Made by a program: the position numbers and the translations under genes. From contig JALJCO010003012.1 of NCBI GenBank assembly GCA_023101725.1, positions 1,419,001 to 1,483,000 of the forward strand: 64,000 nt of DNA, in the 5' to 3' direction. This DNA comes from Atherinomorus stipes. Its lineage: Eukaryota > Chordata > Actinopteri > Atheriniformes > Atherinidae. The notes under the pieces are model-generated. The model made no database searches, was not told where the DNA came from, and worked only from the letters and a program-made list of their open reading frames with translations. The stretch's first letter is position 1; each line of letters begins with the position of its first letter. This document shows, one piece after another, positions 46,828 through 57,260 of the stretch.

Positions 46828-47978
46828 ATGCTGGCTCTCTCTCGGTCATCATGCTCGACGCATGTGCGTGCATGAATTGTTTATTAGTGACAGACATCAC
46901 ACTCTAACAGGTGGACTGGAGTTTTGCCACCTCTTTCTACCTCCGTCATGGCGTGATGACAACGGCTTCGTCCTCAAAACATTTCAGAAAACAACCATGA
47001 GACGGCGCAGAGTTGTCGGATCCCTGCTGCAAGAATCCAGATCGTTCAAGTCTAGTTCACTTGAGGAAACCCATGAGACCGTGCCCTAACAGTAGAGTTG
47101 TCCCATCCTGTGGGATTCCCGTGGGAATCACATGACCTGTGGTAATCCCGAAAAAAATTGCAGTCTCTACATCACAATACTGTGAGTGCATTCAACGCAT
47201 TCACAGTAATAACTTATCCTGGTTCTTTATATAATTCCCAGAGGAAAATGGCTTCACCTTTATCAAACAGTCATGCCAACAGGGCTTTTACCCCATTTTC
47301 CCTTAGACAGGTCTCCATCTCTTTAATCATCCATAACAAAAAGCCTCCTAAAGGTCCCTGTTTCTGTCCAAAAGCATTTCTGTCAATGTAACAAAGACCA
47401 GCCACAAGGCCTTTTGCTCATCAAGTAGAATCTATTGTACATTTTATTATATGAAAGAATAAGACAGGGTTCATCAGAAAACGGCACTTCTCACTAAGAC
47501 TTTAAAGCCCTTTCTATCACTCGCACTATCCCTTCCTTCCAAATTGGAAATAGTCATTTCACGAGTTGCCAAGAAAAGGCCTTAAACAAAGTAAAATGGA
47601 CTCATCCATTTTCTGAATTATTGTTTACTTTCAAGAAAAAAAGAATCTTTCTTGGGTCTGACGGCTCTATTTCTTTCCTTGAGCAATAATCAATACCTTT
47701 TTCTTTTCCTTCTGGTATGTGCCTGGGATGTTTACCTTCCCTGCTTTTCATTTTTCAACTACTGAAACACTTTAAATTAGGGGTGTGCCAGTTCACTATA
47801 AAATCGATACCTCCTGATGTGACACGTCCCAATTTGATTACAATTCATAAATGTCCAAAGATGGTAATTTTAGATAATAATTGAATGACAAAAATACAGC
47901 TGCAAAGTGTGGCAGTAACATAGAAGCACGCTACCCGGACAATTTAAAGGATGGATACACAGAATGGATCCAATTGAT
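46828..47978. other. Intronic DNA with two possible hAT tips
   Basis: TAGAGTTGTCCCATCCTGTG near 47093 and TAGGGGTGTGCCAGTTCAC near 47780 look like left ends of hAT-type MITEs, but neither has a partner. Otherwise unrecognised. Confidence 0.35.
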
Positions 47979-48182
47979 CAGGGATCCCCAATCCTGGTCC
48001 TCAAGGACCGGTATCCTGCAGGTATTCCATGTCTCACTGCTGCAACACCCCTGATTGAAGTCATTGACTAATTAGCAGAGTTGTCCAGAGCTTGTCTGAG
48101 TCTGACTCTGGTGTGCTGCAGCAGGGAGACCTGGAAAACCAGCAGGATACCGGTCCTTGAGGACCGGGATTGGTGATCACTG
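47979..48182. mobile_element. 204-bp palindromic hAT-like MITE
   Basis: About 65 bp at each end are inverted repeats: CAGGGATCCCCAATCCTGG left, CAGTGATCACCAATCCCGG right inverted, both continuing through CCTCAAGGACCGGTATCCTGC. The flanking octamers CAATTGAT (47971-47978) and CAATAGAT (48183-48190) agree at six of eight positions, in line with a hAT target duplication. Confidence 0.85.
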
Positions 48183-48211
48183 CAATAGATGCTATGTTGG
48201 CATCTATTGCA
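48181..48211. repeat. Perfect 12-bp hairpin at the MITE edge
   Basis: TGCAATAGATGC (48181-48192) is exactly complementary to GCATCTATTGCA (48200-48211) with a 7-nt loop. It overlaps the last bases of the MITE and its right duplication. Confidence 0.9.
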
Positions 48212-48613
48212 ATATAAGCATTAGTTTCATCTTTTTATTCAAAGTGAGTTCAGATACACAGTGCTGCCTAGGAAACATGCTAAAATGCCAGAGTGGAAAA
48301 GTTGATTTACAGGGAGACTCTAACCAACCAACCAAGACTATGTTATCTCAAGATAATTGCCATGATAGACAATAAGGACCCTTATTTTTTACAATACAAA
48401 GACATGAGGCGAGAACATGGACAAACTCCCACAGGTTACAATAGCAACATCTTTTTTCATACCTGGTCTGTAGAGCAAGTGCTTACACAGCAGATGAATT
48501 TCAAAAATGACAAATCCCTGGAATCCTTTTAAACTGGAAAACACCAACACAGTGATCTGCTAACAGGTACGTGAAGCTAAACTTTGGAGGCTAACTGTAG
48601 GTAGTTTACATTA

Positions 48614-49405
48614 AGCCCGGCATACACTGTGCGATTTTTTGCCTTTTTTGAGCCAATTTTCCAGTTGTGCGAAAAGTTTTGCGATCGGGGCGCCTCTTAG
48701 CCAAATCGTGTGTCCTGCATCGGGCAGTATACTAGAGGGTCACGAGAGGCTATTGGCACCTCACGACAAGTTGCAGATCTGTAATTGTGAGTCGCAAGAA
48801 AATCAAACCTGTTTGATATTTTGGTCGTGGCTCGTGAGTAAATCGCATGTTGAAGCGGCGCCACGACCAGACTGAGAACTCTTTCCTTGGAGAGGAACGT
48901 TTCACATGTGTGAAACAAAAGCGGAAGTAAACCAGAGGCAGCATGGAGACCCGGCTTGTCATTTGGATGGAGTTCTTGTAACACCGACAGACCATACACC
49001 CCACGTCTGCTCAGCCGATTCCTCGTCCACACACGACGTCGTCGCCTTTTATTTTTAGCGAATTCTTCACAAATAAAGAATGCAAATTGCCAAGGCAGTG
49101 CTTTTTTTTGTTAATACCCTACTGTTGCTGCTGCTGTTTTTGTTAGTGTCATCTTCTTCTTCTCCGTTTTCTTCTTCTTCTACTTCTAGCTGTATTTATT
49201 GCGTTGCATGTTGGGATTGTTCAAGACCCCAACGTGTCTTTGAGGACGTGCAGTGTGAGTGGTCAGGTCGCATCTGAGCGTCGGTTCGTACAGTATGAGG
49301 AAAGACATTGCAAGCCGTGAACTTTTGAACTCTGTGACTGATTCGCACAATTTGAGTTGGGGCTGTGAGCAACAACTGAAAAAATTGCACAGTGTATCCC
49401 AGGCT
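48614..49405. mobile_element. 792-bp inverted-repeat element with TTA duplication (Harbinger-like)
   Basis: The ends AGCCCGGCATACACTGTGCG and inverted AGCCTGGGATACACTGTGCA pair for about 28 bp. TTA flanks both sides (48611-48613, 49406-49408), the 3-bp duplication typical of PIF/Harbinger elements. The interior has CTG/TTC-rich sequence at 49118-49190 and no transposase. The superfamily is an inference from the duplication length. Confidence 0.75.
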
Positions 49406-49408
49406 TTA

Positions 49409-50603
49409 GCCGTAGCAGACGTTGTTGCTTCTAATACTCATGTTTTGATCTTACGTTTCAGGGTGCTAAAATTCAATCATCAAACAATTATCACATATTA
49501 ATCATTCTTATAAAATTGTTGGCATCATTTTTGGCCACTCAGTGGCCACATAATTTTAAATCCATTCTGTTTTTTATTTTAAAAGGAAAAAAAGGATAAC
49601 ATAGTATTAAAAGACTTTGGATTTTCGACTACATTTTAAAGAAAACCTAACAGCCTAAAGAAGACAGCAGTTTTTACAAATTTATGTACCAGCAGATGTA
49701 CTACAAAAACAGTTACATGTAGGTTGTTCAGCTCATTTGTTTTGATCTACTATAAGACCTAGCTTACCAGTTTTGCATTGCCTCGCATCATTTAAAAGGG
49801 GAGAAGTGATTTTAAGTTACTTTTCCCAGCTTTCCTGCTTGGAGGAAGAAAGAAGGTTGGCAAAAATCAGACATAACAAAGTCACGCCTTGAGTTGCAAC
49901 ACTTTGATGTACAGTCATAACATCCAACATTACGTCTCGAGCAATGAGCATTGTGCTCTTGGCATTAATCCTGTATTCAGTCTTTACCCACAGAAATAAA
50001 TTTACACAATCAAAACATACTACAAATGCATAGATCTGTGTAAGGATTGCAGCAAATTTAACTCTAAAATTTCAGGTTTTGAAGTTACGCAAAATTAAAG
50101 ATTGAGGTAGATCTTTATTGTCATTGTAAAATTGATCACAACAAAATTCTCTTGGAAGTCACTCCCCACATGGCAGCTTTAAAGAAATTAATAAAAAGTT
50201 TAAAGTAGGCCACATTATATACAGTACAGTACATATTTAAAAGCATCCACCGAAATATATTAAAATATCTAGACCTGTGTAATATCTGAGAAATTGTATG
50301 TACTCTAACTCTAAAGTTTAATCAAATCGAAGCCGTGAGGTGTTTAAGATGATGACACACCTCTACTTTAAATATCATTGAGGGCACAGACATGAAGTAG
50401 AGACATTTATGTATTACAGGCTGGGAAAGAGAATGGTATGCAATGTTTGCTATGTTTGCTTGACATCAGTTTTTATACAGTATTTACAAAACCCATTATC
50501 TTGTAGTTACTTCTGGTACATTTTTGAGGTAAAAATCAAATTTTGTTTTTTTTCCCCAAAAAGTGAACGCTTTTCTGTTGATATAAACTTGCTCTAGAGA
50601 TAT
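49409..50603. other. Intronic DNA with one LINE tail
   Basis: Apart from the tail at about 50104-50165 I see only AT-rich sequence. Confidence 0.45.
50104..50165 (-). mobile_element. LINE 3' tail fragment
   Basis: On the minus strand AGAATTTTGTTGTGATCAA followed by TTTACAATGACAATAAAGAT is the familiar ACAATGACAATAAAG end of a teleost non-LTR element. Only the tail remains. Confidence 0.5.
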
Positions 50604-50922
50604 CCATCCATCCACACCTGCTTATTCCAGCGTAGAGGGCTGGAGCCTATCCAGCAGCTATAGGCGAGAGTCAGGGAATACCCCGGACAGGTTGCCAGTC
50701 CATTACAAGGCCAACACAGAGAGACGAACAACCTCTCACACTCACTCCAAGGGAGAATTTAGAGACACCAATTAACCCACACAAGGATGTTTTCGGGCTG
50801 TGGGAGGAAGCTGGAGTTTCCAGAGAGATCATGCAAACAGAAAGGCTCCAGCTGAACTTTGAATCAGGAACCTTCCTGCTGTGAGGCGATGGTGCTAACC
50901 ACCATGTCACTGTGAAGCCCTA
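50604..50922 (+). repeat. Dispersed fish repeat with GGAGCCTATCC, copy 2 (uninterrupted)
   Basis: It shows the same order of blocks as copy 1: TGGAGCCTATCCAGC, CCCCGGACAGGTTGCCAGTC, GGCCAACACAGAGAGACG, TGTGGGAGGAAGCTGGAG and GGTGCTAACCACCATG. It gives the length (about 320 bp) that copy 1 would have without its insertion. Confidence 0.82.
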
Positions 50923-51818
50923 AATATCATGTATGCCAATCGTACTCTAGCTCTCAAAATGAAAGTTTAATAATTTGGATGTCTTTATTGCACAACCCAT
51001 ACATTCACTACAAGAACAGAATATTATGATGGTTGGTTAATTCTTCTCTTTGGCAGAGAGGGGTCAAACAGTCAGAGTGAACATATTGTGGTTAAGTGAC
51101 AATTACCTTCCGCTTAACTCTGACAAAGTGGAAACTTTAGTCATTGCACCTGATAATAAAATCTCACAAATTGAGCAGTATATTGAAGCTTTAGGTTCAT
51201 TTGTCCAGCTGAGCCACAGGAGCTTCAGATTAATTTTCGCTCAGCAGTGTGTCTGAACATAAGTTTAGGCAGCTAATGAGAAGTTGCTTCATTCAACTAC
51301 GAAAAACTGTAAAACTGAGAACTCTAGAGTGGAAGGTCAAACTTTAGATGGTGATTCAAGCTTTTATATCTTCTCACTGAGATTACTGTAACAGCCAGTA
51401 AGAGCTCAGTCGCTCCAGGCTGTACAGAATGCAGCAGCATGCCTTTCAACTTACACTCATAAAAGAGCATATTACGCAGGTTTTAGCATCTCTCCACCGT
51501 TTACCCTGCCATTTTAGATTGAACTTCAAAGTTCTGATATTTACTCTGACTCTGCGGACATCAGGTCAGTGGCTACTTCTACAGTAGTTCTTTATATGCT
51601 CTTCAGACCAGAGGGGGAATCCTTTCAGGCAGTGGCACCCAAACTCTGAAATGTGAAGCCTTTATTTTTAAATTGCTTGGACTCCTGATTCTTTTAAAAA
51701 GTCAGTGAAGGCTTTTTTACTTTTTAAAGTCAAAAGCCAGGCTTTTAGTTTGATGAGGTTTTTTATGACTGTGTATCTGTGTGTTCATATTTAATGTCCA
51801 TGTGTTTTATGTCTTATT

Positions 51819-51918
51819 CAGAGTTTCAAATAATGCCGAAGCTAAAGGGAGTTTGGCTGCCCTGAAAATAAGCTCCCTGAAAACACTCACCTGGGATAGT
51901 CCACTTTAAGGGTAATTA

Positions 51919-51954
<36 letters not shown>

Positions 51955-52285
51955 TTTAATTAAAAGGATATCATTCATTTCTCAGCGTTGTGTTCATTCA
52001 TTTCATAGATAACAGTTTCAGAAGAACACGGGGGATTTGTTCTGTCGTTTATTTCTTCACCATGTTCATCAGTATTGTTTGTTATGGAGCCACCCAAACA
52101 GCAACCACTTCACTAGCTGCTTTTTGTGGTTGTTAAATTAACAATTGCCCCCATATGAGTCTTTCTGATTGTTTTGACTTTGTAGCTTCCTTTAACACTG
52201 TATGCACATGCACCTGACTCGCAAAGGTGCAATGCATTGCTGAAAATAAGGTTCCCCACAAAAACCCTGTGTAATTCCAGCCCTG
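51819..52285. mobile_element. hAT-like insertion in the L2 3' region
   Basis: The left end CAGAGTTTCAAATAATG resembles the inverted right end CAGGGCTGGAATTACACAG, a CAGGGYTNNAATTA type of hAT terminus. Flanking octamers GTCTTATT and GTATTTTA agree at five of eight positions. It holds an (AT)n run at 51921-51949. The assignment is moderate because both ends are mutated. Confidence 0.5.
51921..51949. repeat. (AT)n microsatellite
   Basis: About 14 AT units inside the hAT-like insertion. Confidence 0.9.
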
Positions 52286-52649
52286 GTATTTTATTTATTG
52301 TTTTGTCTGTCAGAGGTGCTATAAAAATAAAATTTACTTATTAATTCTACCATGTTAACTTTATATTTTCCAGCATATCCTTACTTCTACCCAGGCCTGA
52401 CTTCAGGTCCCCCCATTTTTTATCTCTACATCCATATGGGCTGGTAGGGATGTCAGGTTAAGTAAATCTTCACTACAATGGGGCAAAATGTCAGGCAAAC
52501 TAAGCCTATCTATGCAGCCTCAAAAATTATTACGCTACAGACATTGACAATCTTATTCTTTCCTTTACTTTCCAACAGAACAGTTGGAGCCAAAGTTCAG
52601 ATCAACTTCAGTGTCTACTCCTCACTTCAAACTTTCTAGGTTCGGTAAT

Positions 52650-52720
52650 AGAACCTAGAAAAACGGTTCAAGCAAGCTACATTTTGGAAAACAAGACATT
52701 TCAAAAGTCCAAACCCATAT
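52650..52720 (+). mobile_element. TTAA family B fragment (interior only)
   Basis: AGAAAAACGGTTCAAGCAAGCTACATTTTGGAAAA-type sequence aligns with positions after the left end of the copy at 22181. The terminal repeat itself has been lost. Confidence 0.5.
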
Positions 52721-52872
52721 TTTTTATTCTAAAGAGAGGCCAATTTTATTTTTTGTTGTTGTTATACTATACTAATCTCAGCCTATCTCTAGATTAACCA
52801 GAGAGCAGTGGGCTGCAATGCCCGAGGAGCACTTGGGGGTGGTTAAGGACCTGCTCAATGGCCCACAGTGGT

Positions 52873-53210
52873 TTAAAGCAACCCTTACCGATCTTGCATT
52901 TCAGAAAGCACAGCAAGATTATTTGAATATAAACAGTCCCACCTCACTCCTATGACACACCCCCTCATTCCCTCTGCCTCCCAATGCAGAAGCAAAGGTC
53001 TGGCAGGCAGGTCCCTTGGCCAATCCTAGGGGTGCACCCCACTTCAAGGATTGGTTGGAGTTTTCATTGAATATTTAGAGATTGGAATAATATTTTATTT
53101 TGATTAATGGTGGGTCTGTCTTGTATTTCAGAGTTCCATTACCTCATTCATAGCATTTTCCCTGTTAGAAAAATAGTGTAAGAATGCAACATCGGTAAGG
53201 GTTGCTTTAA
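52873..53210. mobile_element. TTAA-ended inverted-repeat element, family D
   Basis: TTAAAGCAACCCTTACCGAT at the left and the same word inverted at the right (53191-53210) form terminal repeats of about 29 bp with one mismatch, both beginning with TTAA. At 338 bp it has no coding capacity. The ends are better preserved than those of families A-C, suggesting a younger insertion. Confidence 0.85.
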
Positions 53211-53305
53211 CCTTAGTGCCACGCCAGGGACTAGAAACCCTCCATAACCAGAAGGTTTTTACCAATCCCTGGCTTAACTAAATGCTATGGCCTTTGAATT
53301 CATCC

Positions 53306-53783
53306 CACTGCAAAAACTGAAGTCTTAGCAAGTATATTTTTCTAATTTCTAGTCAAAATATCCCATCGCACTCAAAAGACAAAATTACTTCAAGAGAAAC
53401 ATTTCAGTGAGATATAAAATCTTGTGTTAAGGTAATGCATCTTATTTCAAGAAATCTTACAAAGACAAATTTGCTTATGCCGTTGGCAAAATTTTTTGCT
53501 TACTACAAGCAAAAAAAAAATTATTATTATTTTTATTTTTTTTTACTTATTCTAAGAGTGGCCAAGATTTTTTTGCTTGTAATAATTATGCAAAAAATTC
53601 TACCAATGGCAAAAGCAAAATTTTCTTGATATTTCTTGAAATACGATGCATTGAAACAAGATCTTACCATATATCTCACTTAAATGTTTCTCTTTCAGTA
53701 ATTTTGTCTCATTTTGAGTGTGATGAGATATTTTGAATAGAAATTAGAAAAATGTACTTGCTAAGATTTGAGTTTTTGCAGTG
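53306..53783. mobile_element. 478-bp full-length palindromic (foldback) element
   Basis: CACTGCAAAAACTGAAGTC at the left and CACTGCAAAAACTCAAATC inverted at the right begin two arms of about 230 bp each that pair along almost their whole length (TTAGCAAGTA, TTTTTCTAATTTCTA, AGAGAAACATTT, TATTTCAAGAAAT and so on). CACTGCAAAAAC ends are common in animal MITEs. No target duplication is clear. Confidence 0.88.
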
Positions 53784-53790
53784 TATCAAT

Positions 53791-54269
53791 TTAAAGGAAC
53801 TAGAGGCAGGAATTTAAAAAAAAAACAAATATGCATGTCCATTTTTTTTTAATACTAAAGGGTGATGAAGCGTTAAATACCAAAAAGAATGTTTCCACCC
53901 ACATGTCTCTCCGTAGCCTTAAACAGGCTGTGTGCTGCAAAATGCGCTGCAATTCGGTGGCCGGATATCCCGCGCTGCCCTGCAGACGTGACGTCAAATG
54001 ACGCTACATCCGCAGTTTTGATACAGGAAGAAGACGGTCGTGGTAAATTCAAACACTGTAAGCGATAGTTATGGATTCTTCTGCCGTCAGCAAACGATCC
54101 AGATCAACTGAAAGACACTAAAAAGTGTAACTACGAAGCAAAAGGTTAGTAAACAACATTATAGCTTCAGTTTGTGCACGCTCCATTGACGGCTTGGCTC
54201 GTGGCTGCAGTTACCTGAAGCGGCAGTCGCAAGTTTCGTTTTTCTTAATCTTGCCTCTAGTTCCTTTAA
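53791..54269. mobile_element. TTAA-ended inverted-repeat element, family A, complete copy
   Basis: TTAAAGGAACTAGAGGCAGG at the left and TTAAAGGAACTAGAGGCAAG inverted at the right are 20-bp terminal repeats with one mismatch. It starts 7 bp after the palindromic element. The right half is the same as window positions 1-250. Confidence 0.9.
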
Positions 54270-56139
54270 TGTGACACCAATGGAAAACTTGATAAGCAGT
54301 TTAGCATTCACTCGCATCATCAGATATCATAAGGAAATTGCCCTGAAAGAAAAATGTTCTAGCTGCCTCCAACACGGAAAAAAAATACTAGAACATGCAA
54401 TTATAGAATCATATGGTGGTCTGACATCTGAGATTCTTATTTCAGGATTTTATTTCTTACCAGCAGTGCTTACATTGTAAAACCTCATTTGTTCAGTCTA
54501 TCTGTACTGCACATGAAGCTGTAAGTTCAATGTCAAAGATATCAATACTGAGATATTATAACCACCTTTTCCTTACATTTTATTGATTTTCAGCTTTGTT
54601 CTTTGTATTTTATTGTAAGGACAACTGTTTACCAAATTATCAAGAACAACATACATTGTTGAAGCAAAAGATCTGTTGTAAGCATTTACATGAACAGGCA
54701 GGAGCTCATTTTAAACGTAGCAATAATGACTAAAACAGTCATTTTAAAAGTAATCAGCATGTCACTGGTATGCCTTTTGGAAAGAAACTGTGTTTCTAAA
54801 TACTGATTTTAGCTCAGCACACATCTGCCAGTTCCATCAAATTTAATACCATAGAAGCCTCTCACTTGTTAACCCAAACTACGAAAATTATGAGGGGCAG
54901 TAAATCTAAATTGACAAAAGCATAAAATCCACAGATGGAGGGAGAGTAAAATTCAACATTGTGGTGAAAACAGTTTGTAACAACCTTTTAAGTCTGCCAT
55001 TTTTTTGTGACAGAGTGAGTTCCAATAATAAATAAAATGTTAAAAGTAGAATTTTAAGCACAAAACATGAAAAACACATTTCACAGCTAGACAAGTATGA
55101 ACTTTAAAACCTAAGAATAAGATTTCACAATTTAAATCATTTCATATACAGATTGCCCTGCATTTTTTTTCAACCTCCCATGCAGATAACACACATTCCA
55201 ACCTGATAACAAATTATTTCTTTATGAATAGAGAATAGATTACCTTTATGCAAACAGTTCAGTTCAACAGATCCAAATGTGATGAGGTAGGAGTTTCAGT
55301 CTCTCATTCTGCATCATCTGAGCATTTAAAAAAAAAAAAGTAAAATTCCACTGTGTTACGCTTGTGTTTTGTGCGTGTGTCACCTCCTCTGCAACAAATA
55401 GCAGAAAGGAGGCATCAGCCGCAGTAAGCCACAAAGGTCTCTATGGTAACTGTATAACCACATCCACCCCCCAACATTACAAAACTGGGATGTGACTCCT
55501 CCCACACGATCCCTGCCCTTACAAATACCTGAACCTTTCTCACCGATGGATTTTTTTTTCTGCTGGGGTATTAAGTATGCAACAGAGTGGGGGGTCTTTG
55601 CACAAGTCATGGTGTTACAGAATCTATATAGTTCCCAATTATGATGTTTTCAATATGGATTCCTTTATATTGACAGAATGGTACAAAGAGTGACTTCAGC
55701 TCAACCGCTCCCTTATATATGCACAAAATACATTTTGCAGCAGTCTCTGACCTTGGGCGTTTTCTCTCAAGTATCATTAACTGCTTCCAGAACATGGGGA
55801 CAGGTTAGTCAGATAAGGTTCACTGAGAGCCATGTTGACAAAGAAAGAGATTTAATATCTCTTCAGCCTTCATTCATATACAGTACAGTATATTTAAATA
55901 ATATTTTAACAGAAAACTTTTGTTTACTCTGCAGTAGCAGTAAATAAAAGTTTTTAGTCACCAACAGAGAGACATTTGAATTTCAAAAATGGGAGGAAAA
56001 AGTATGGAAATACTAATAAACATCCATTGGTCTGCTAAGATACATCATTTCTACAATGACATATGACTCTGTGGTAAATGCGAGACAAACCTAATCTATA
56101 TTTGTTTGAACCATTCTTTAACAGACAAGTACAAAGGAT
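54270..56139. other. Intronic DNA, no feature recognised
   Basis: AT-rich sequence with an A run near 55328 and no repeat ends or exon-like segments. Confidence 0.45.
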
Positions 56140-56805
56140 TAGGGATGCATGATATAATGGGCCCCCTATCGGTATCGGCCTATATCGACCTTAAAACTAA
56201 GTATCGGACATTGGCCATCCCGCCGATATTTAACCGATATTTAACCGATATTTAACCGATAAGCCTACTGTTTCTAAAGTCTAAAAAGAAATAAAAAAAA
56301 ATCTTCTTCTTCTTCTTCTTAAAAACTTTAAAGACTAGGGGTGGGAAAAAATATCGAAACACTGAAATATCATGATATATTCATATGCTGATATCATATT
56401 GACATTTAAGAACGTGGTATCAGTCTATTTTACTAAAGAAATCTCGCAATCTTTCATCATTCTGCCATGAAATCTTGTGAGAATTCATGAAATATTGTGA
56501 GATTTTGTAACAGAACGATGAAATCTGGAGAGATTTTGTGAGTACAATAGATTGATACCACGTTTTTGAATATCAATTTGATATTGGCTTATGAAAATAT
56601 TGTGATATTTCAGTGTATCGATATTTTTTCCCACCCATGTTTTTCAAAGTGTCGGAAACGGATAATAAAACTGCTATTTGAAATCACAGTTTATTTTTTT
56701 CAGCTTTAATATCGGTTTTGGTATCAATATTGGTTATCAGCCGCATGAGTTTTAAAATATCAGCATATCAGATATCGGCCAAAATTCCAGTATTATGCAT
56801 CACTA
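56140..56805. mobile_element. hAT MITE with perfect 8-bp duplication, hosting a nested element
   Basis: Left end TAGGGATGCATGATATAATG, inverted right end TAGTGATGCATAATACTGG. The octamer CAAAGGAT stands at both sides (56132-56139, 56806-56813), a perfect hAT duplication. The interior has ATATCGGCC-type words and three tandem CCGATATTTAA units (56222-56256). A 302-bp palindromic element sits inside. Confidence 0.92.
56336..56637. mobile_element. 302-bp palindromic element nested in the hAT MITE
   Basis: GGGTGGGAAAAAATATCG ends are inverted over about 95 bp, including ACTGAAATATCA and CGTGGTATCA. It interrupts the hAT interior after the (CTT)n run at 56303-56320. No target duplication can be read. 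Confidence 0.85.
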
Positions 56806-56869
56806 CAAAGGATATGACTGTTAGTTCCTTTACTGGCCAACTCTGTCGCATTAACAATCTGCAAACAAA

Positions 56870-57260
56870 TCTAGAATCTGAAGAAACTCCAAGTTCTCAA
56901 TATCAAACATGCGAAAGACCATCCGGGCTGTTAAAGCTACAAAAACCTATAATGGTTTTGGGGTTCATTGGGCCACATAGCATGGAGGACTTGATGGTGT
57001 TTTGGAGAGGAATATGCGACCATCAAGGTGGCATTTTTTACCTTAAGGAGTGTGTTTTTTAAGAGGGAAAGCATCATTCTGCATGACTTATCACTGTGGC
57101 TCCACAAACAGTGTGTGTTTGATAACCCTGAGTGCAGTCCATCTGCTGTTTAAAATTTTTGACATAGAATTAAAAGAAAAATCACACAACAACAAACTGT
57201 TGAGCAGCTAAAAGCTCTCAACCATTCTGAAAATAGAGCTTCATTCTGCCAGTAATTTTA
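56870..57260 (+). pseudogene. Tc1-like transposase relic (third family)
   Basis: The plus strand encodes PIMVLGFIGPHSMEDLMVF (56945-57003), the equivalent of a VMVWGxIGxxGMGDL block in the Tc1 catalytic core, then LKECVF and, after frame changes, DNPECSPS near 57125 and TVEQLKALNH near 57198, matching the SPDLSPIENVW to TVEQLK part of the C-terminus. The catalytic residues cannot all be placed. No terminal repeats were found; the relic follows the hAT MITE directly. Confidence 0.55.

Larger units (their letters stand above)
51040..52335 (+). mobile_element. L2-type LINE 3' half, decayed and interrupted
   Basis: The plus strand carries the last part of an L2-type reverse transcriptase, in broken frames: LPLNSDKVETLVIAP (51100-51150), AFISSH*DYCNSQ (about 51358-51400), LYRMQQHA (51420), VLASLHRLPCHFRLNFKVLI (51478-51540) and a frame-shifted SFKKSVKAFL (51690). 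These follow the family order. The tail AGGTGCTATAAAAATAAAATT at 52313-52335 is the 3' end. An insertion (51819-52285) separates the reading part from the tail. Confidence 0.82.
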
